From: Holacanthus passer
Taxonomy: Eukaryota; Chordata; Actinopteri; Pomacanthidae
Direction of reading: 5' to 3'
NCBI GenBank assembly: GCA_025331565.1
Contig: JAFREQ010000048.1
Location: 1,364,001 to 1,428,000, forward strand
Length of the DNA: 64,000 nucleotides
Each line of letters begins with the position of its first letter. Positions within the stretch are counted from its first letter, which is position 1. The notes beneath the pieces were generated by a model. The model did no database searches. It worked only from the letters and a program-made list of their open reading frames with translations, and had not been told where the DNA came from. The translations under genes were made by a program, and so were the position numbers. This document shows, piece by piece, positions 61,301 to 64,000 of the stretch.

Positions 61301-64000
61301 TCTGCACATTTGTCTTTATCATTACTGCCAACAAGCAAATAAGAAACAGCTGCACAGACAAGTCATGGCTCATAAGAGAGGTCAAGTGGGTGTGTAGACC
61401 GTCAACTTACTGAGGACACCTAGTGAACAGGTGCTGTAGCAAAAACCTGACAAAGGAACATACGCTCAACCTTTATCCACCAAAATAGCTCTGGTTCTTG
61501 GACCAGTTCCATTCCAGATTCTTGCTGTCGAGCAAACCTGCCCATGTTTCTGCCAGTTTTTGAACCGTTATAATAAAAGATGTGTCATTATTGGAGGAAG
61601 GAAGAATATGACATGCCCACTTTGGTTAGCACTTCAGATCAAGGAAATCTTTGGTTACAGCTCCAGTTGTGGGAACCAACTTTTTGGGTTCCAAATCAAA
61701 TTATTTTTGGTCAAACAGTTCAAAATTAGGTGTGTGAACCAGAACAGAATCAGTTCCACATTGGTAAAAAAAAATGAGAGAGAGGAAATCTTAGAGGAAG
61801 AGAAGGAAGGGGGAGAAAAAGTCAAAATAGTTCTAAAACTCACAAAATTTTCTAAATGATTGTGGAAATTAAGTCCATAAGATTTTCATTTTTGATTGTA
61901 AAATGTTGTCGATCCTGTCTTATCACACCACTCACTCGCCCAGTTGAGACGTGTTATCTTGTGTCCAGATGTATTCAGACTGTGCCTGGATCCAGCTGAG
62001 TTGAACCACAGTTCACATCTGGCATTCAAATGTGCCTAAAATGGGTCTCGAGTGAAATATCAATTTGATCGAATCATTTCAATTGCGTAATGTCAGTTGT
62101 GGAATTCTATACAATTAACATGTCTGAACAGCTGGCTCAAGGTTGGCAATGCAAAATGAGGTCACACAGATTCAAAATGCACGAAGAACTAAGGAACAAC
62201 CAAATCCGAAAGATACTCACGACATATGTAAAAGGTATATATGTCAAGTTGTGAGTGTGTGATGCAAGGGTAAGTGTGGCGTGGCAATCAATAAAGAGGT
62301 ATGGAGTCAGAGTGAGGGAAGATTGTCCAACAGAGACGCCCCAGGACAGATGTGAAAGGTTTGAGCGAGCTGTGCAGGAAACGCACCAGTACAAGAAGAC
62401 AAGCAAACTGAGAGTGTGACTTGTCAAGCTGGGAAGTGTGAACAAAACAGTTGCAATTAACAGCTAGCAACTGGCTCGGGCTGCTTTACGTACAGTAAAT
62501 CATATAGAACAGGGGGAGGGTGGGAAGGATAGTATTTCATCCATCAAGTCAAACCAAAAACCAAATAAAGCTTACTGAGGACATCCAGTGGATGAAAAAG
62601 GAGGAATGGTGCAGTTTAATACCCTATTATGTAACAGGTATATTTCTCTGTTTCTTTTAGATCACCAATAATTTACTTATGTTGCAGGTGTGTATTGTGT
62701 AACAATGTCTTGGGTTTGCTCTGTTTTGTAAAAGAGCTACCATATACAAACCGCTGTATCTGCACCACCCAGCTCTTTGTGTACTATTGTGGATTACCAA
62801 ACACCTTTCTGCGTATTGCATTTGTGGATTTGTATTTGTTGATAAAAGTGAAGATGTTTTTTGACATGGTGCTGTGATATGGGCACAGCAGTTGTGTGGA
62901 TCATTACAATGACATGTACAAACAAACTACACAAAATGTCATACAGTTTTTTTATTATTATTGCAAATACGTCACCTTGATGTAATAGCTGAATTTGGTT
63001 TGCATATATGAAGTACAGTCTCAAAGTACACAAATGTTTGTCACAGAAAAAGACTCCACACAAAATCTGATCTCTTTCAATTACAATGTCTATACATTCC
63101 AGAGGACACAATCACAGAGGACCTGAGCTCTTCTAATCAAAATGCCCATAATGTATAGCTTCTCTCCTCTCTCTGCCCCTCATCTCTGCAAGAAAATATC
63201 TGTTGAATAAAATAAGTGTCCATCACTGACTTGTCTCTAGTAGCCAAAAGCCCCAGGAGAATGCAGCCACACTGTCAAAGTAACTGGCTGTAAAAGCAGG
63301 TTTGGATTCGACCAGGCCTGGAATTTAGCCTACCTGGGCTGGCTTGTGCTCTTTGCTCGGTGTCTCTGTGTGTCTCTTTCCTGAAAGCAATGGGGCACAG
63401 ACATCAGTAATAACAGTGTGGAAAGCGCAAATCGTGGTTCAAGATCACTGTTCAGAGAAGAGTAATTCTATGCTGTAATAAAAAAAAAAAACACAAGCTC
63501 TCAAACATCCACAAAGACTGGTCAATATCTCTCCTGCATTTTACTGTTTTTGTCGGTAAATATTTTTATATCAGGACTTTTCAGGACTGGACAGTTGTGA
63601 GGAATGCTGGTATCTCTGTAAATAGTCAACCTAGTCTGACTCATTTAGGACCCCTGGTGGCATTTGTCGGGACTGACATCTTCTCTGAACCAACAACAGG
63701 AAACTATTCTGAAACACAATAGGCCATGGATGGACTTTGAAATCTGTGTCATGCCCCACAAAGAGCACACTTACAGGGCAGAAATGTGTCATCTGTTTGT
63801 TTCCTTAAAATGTTTGCATGGTGGCATTCTTCACTCACTTGCAACACACTAGATACAGAGGTTGTAGGAAATGTCCTTTATTTTGAAATAACAAAACGAA
63901 TCTTCTGATTGATAAACACCAAACTCACAGAGTGAAACAGACAGGCAGAATTAAGAAAAGGCTGAAACTAAGACATGACTGAACCGAGGCAGACAGAACT
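58331..64000. other. Intergenic, AT-rich; no gene recognised
   Basis: No exon, RNA gene or intact transposon could be named. Open frames of 80-118 codons (59450-59764 plus, 60623-60979 minus, 62794-63111 minus) have no known motif and are isolated. Stretches at about 60525-60740 and 63860-64000 carry words such as GAACCCAAAAGCAGACACCA and CTGAACCGAGGCAGACAGA that recall parts of interspersed teleost repeats, with low certainty. Confidence 0.55.

Overview
This window is vertebrate genomic DNA, almost certainly from a ray-finned (teleost, probably percomorph) fish. The coding content is one long, widely spaced multi-exon gene with canonical GT-AG introns. The non-coding DNA carries repeats of the kind common in teleosts: hAT-type elements with 8-bp target duplications, a tRNA-type SINE, L2- and RTE-like LINE relics, and many CA/TC microsatellites. 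There is nothing prokaryotic or viral in its organisation.

The gene is peroxidasin (pxdn), plus strand. I could place 22 coding exons between 8606 and 47140, followed by a 3' UTR of about 2.6 kb ending at tandem AATAAA signals (49731-49740). The exons join without a frame break into 1417 residues plus a stop. In order they encode five leucine-rich-repeat exons of exactly 72 bp each, an LRR C-terminal cap, four Ig-type domains, a full animal haem peroxidase domain, an RGRR processing site, a short helical linker and a C-terminal VWC domain. The exon with the signal peptide and N-terminal LRR cap is not in the window and must lie upstream, so positions 1-8605 are read as part of intron 1. Known vertebrate peroxidasin is secreted into basement membranes, where it makes hypobromous acid and forms the sulfilimine cross-links of collagen IV. 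All the catalytic residues I checked are present here.

Layout: 1-8605 intron 1, no gene seen. 8606-20301 LRR exons with long introns; intron 4 holds a complete 506-bp hAT-type MITE with target duplications. 23127-29431 the Ig exons; intron 9 holds a badly decayed copy of a cysteine-rich protein typical of repetitive fish DNA. 30470-39413 linker and peroxidase exons; intron 15 holds a striking 208-bp nested palindrome. 39414-46996 C-terminal exons, with a composite SINE in intron 19 and a T-rich, TTTCAG-rich tract in intron 21. 47141 to about 49760 3' UTR.

From about 49.8 kb to the end no gene could be recognised. This stretch is a graveyard of transposable elements: a teleost repeat around 50.0-50.5 kb, an L2-like LINE 3' end at 54.2-55.1 kb, an RTE-like reverse-transcriptase relic at 57.2-57.5 kb interrupted by a hAT-like element at 57.5-58.3 kb, then unassigned AT-rich sequence. 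I found no convincing new biological system. The most unusual structures are the 34.8-kb palindrome, the decayed cysteine-rich ORF and the CpG-rich core of the 57.5-kb hAT-like element. Statements about families rest on remembered consensus patterns, not on database searches.
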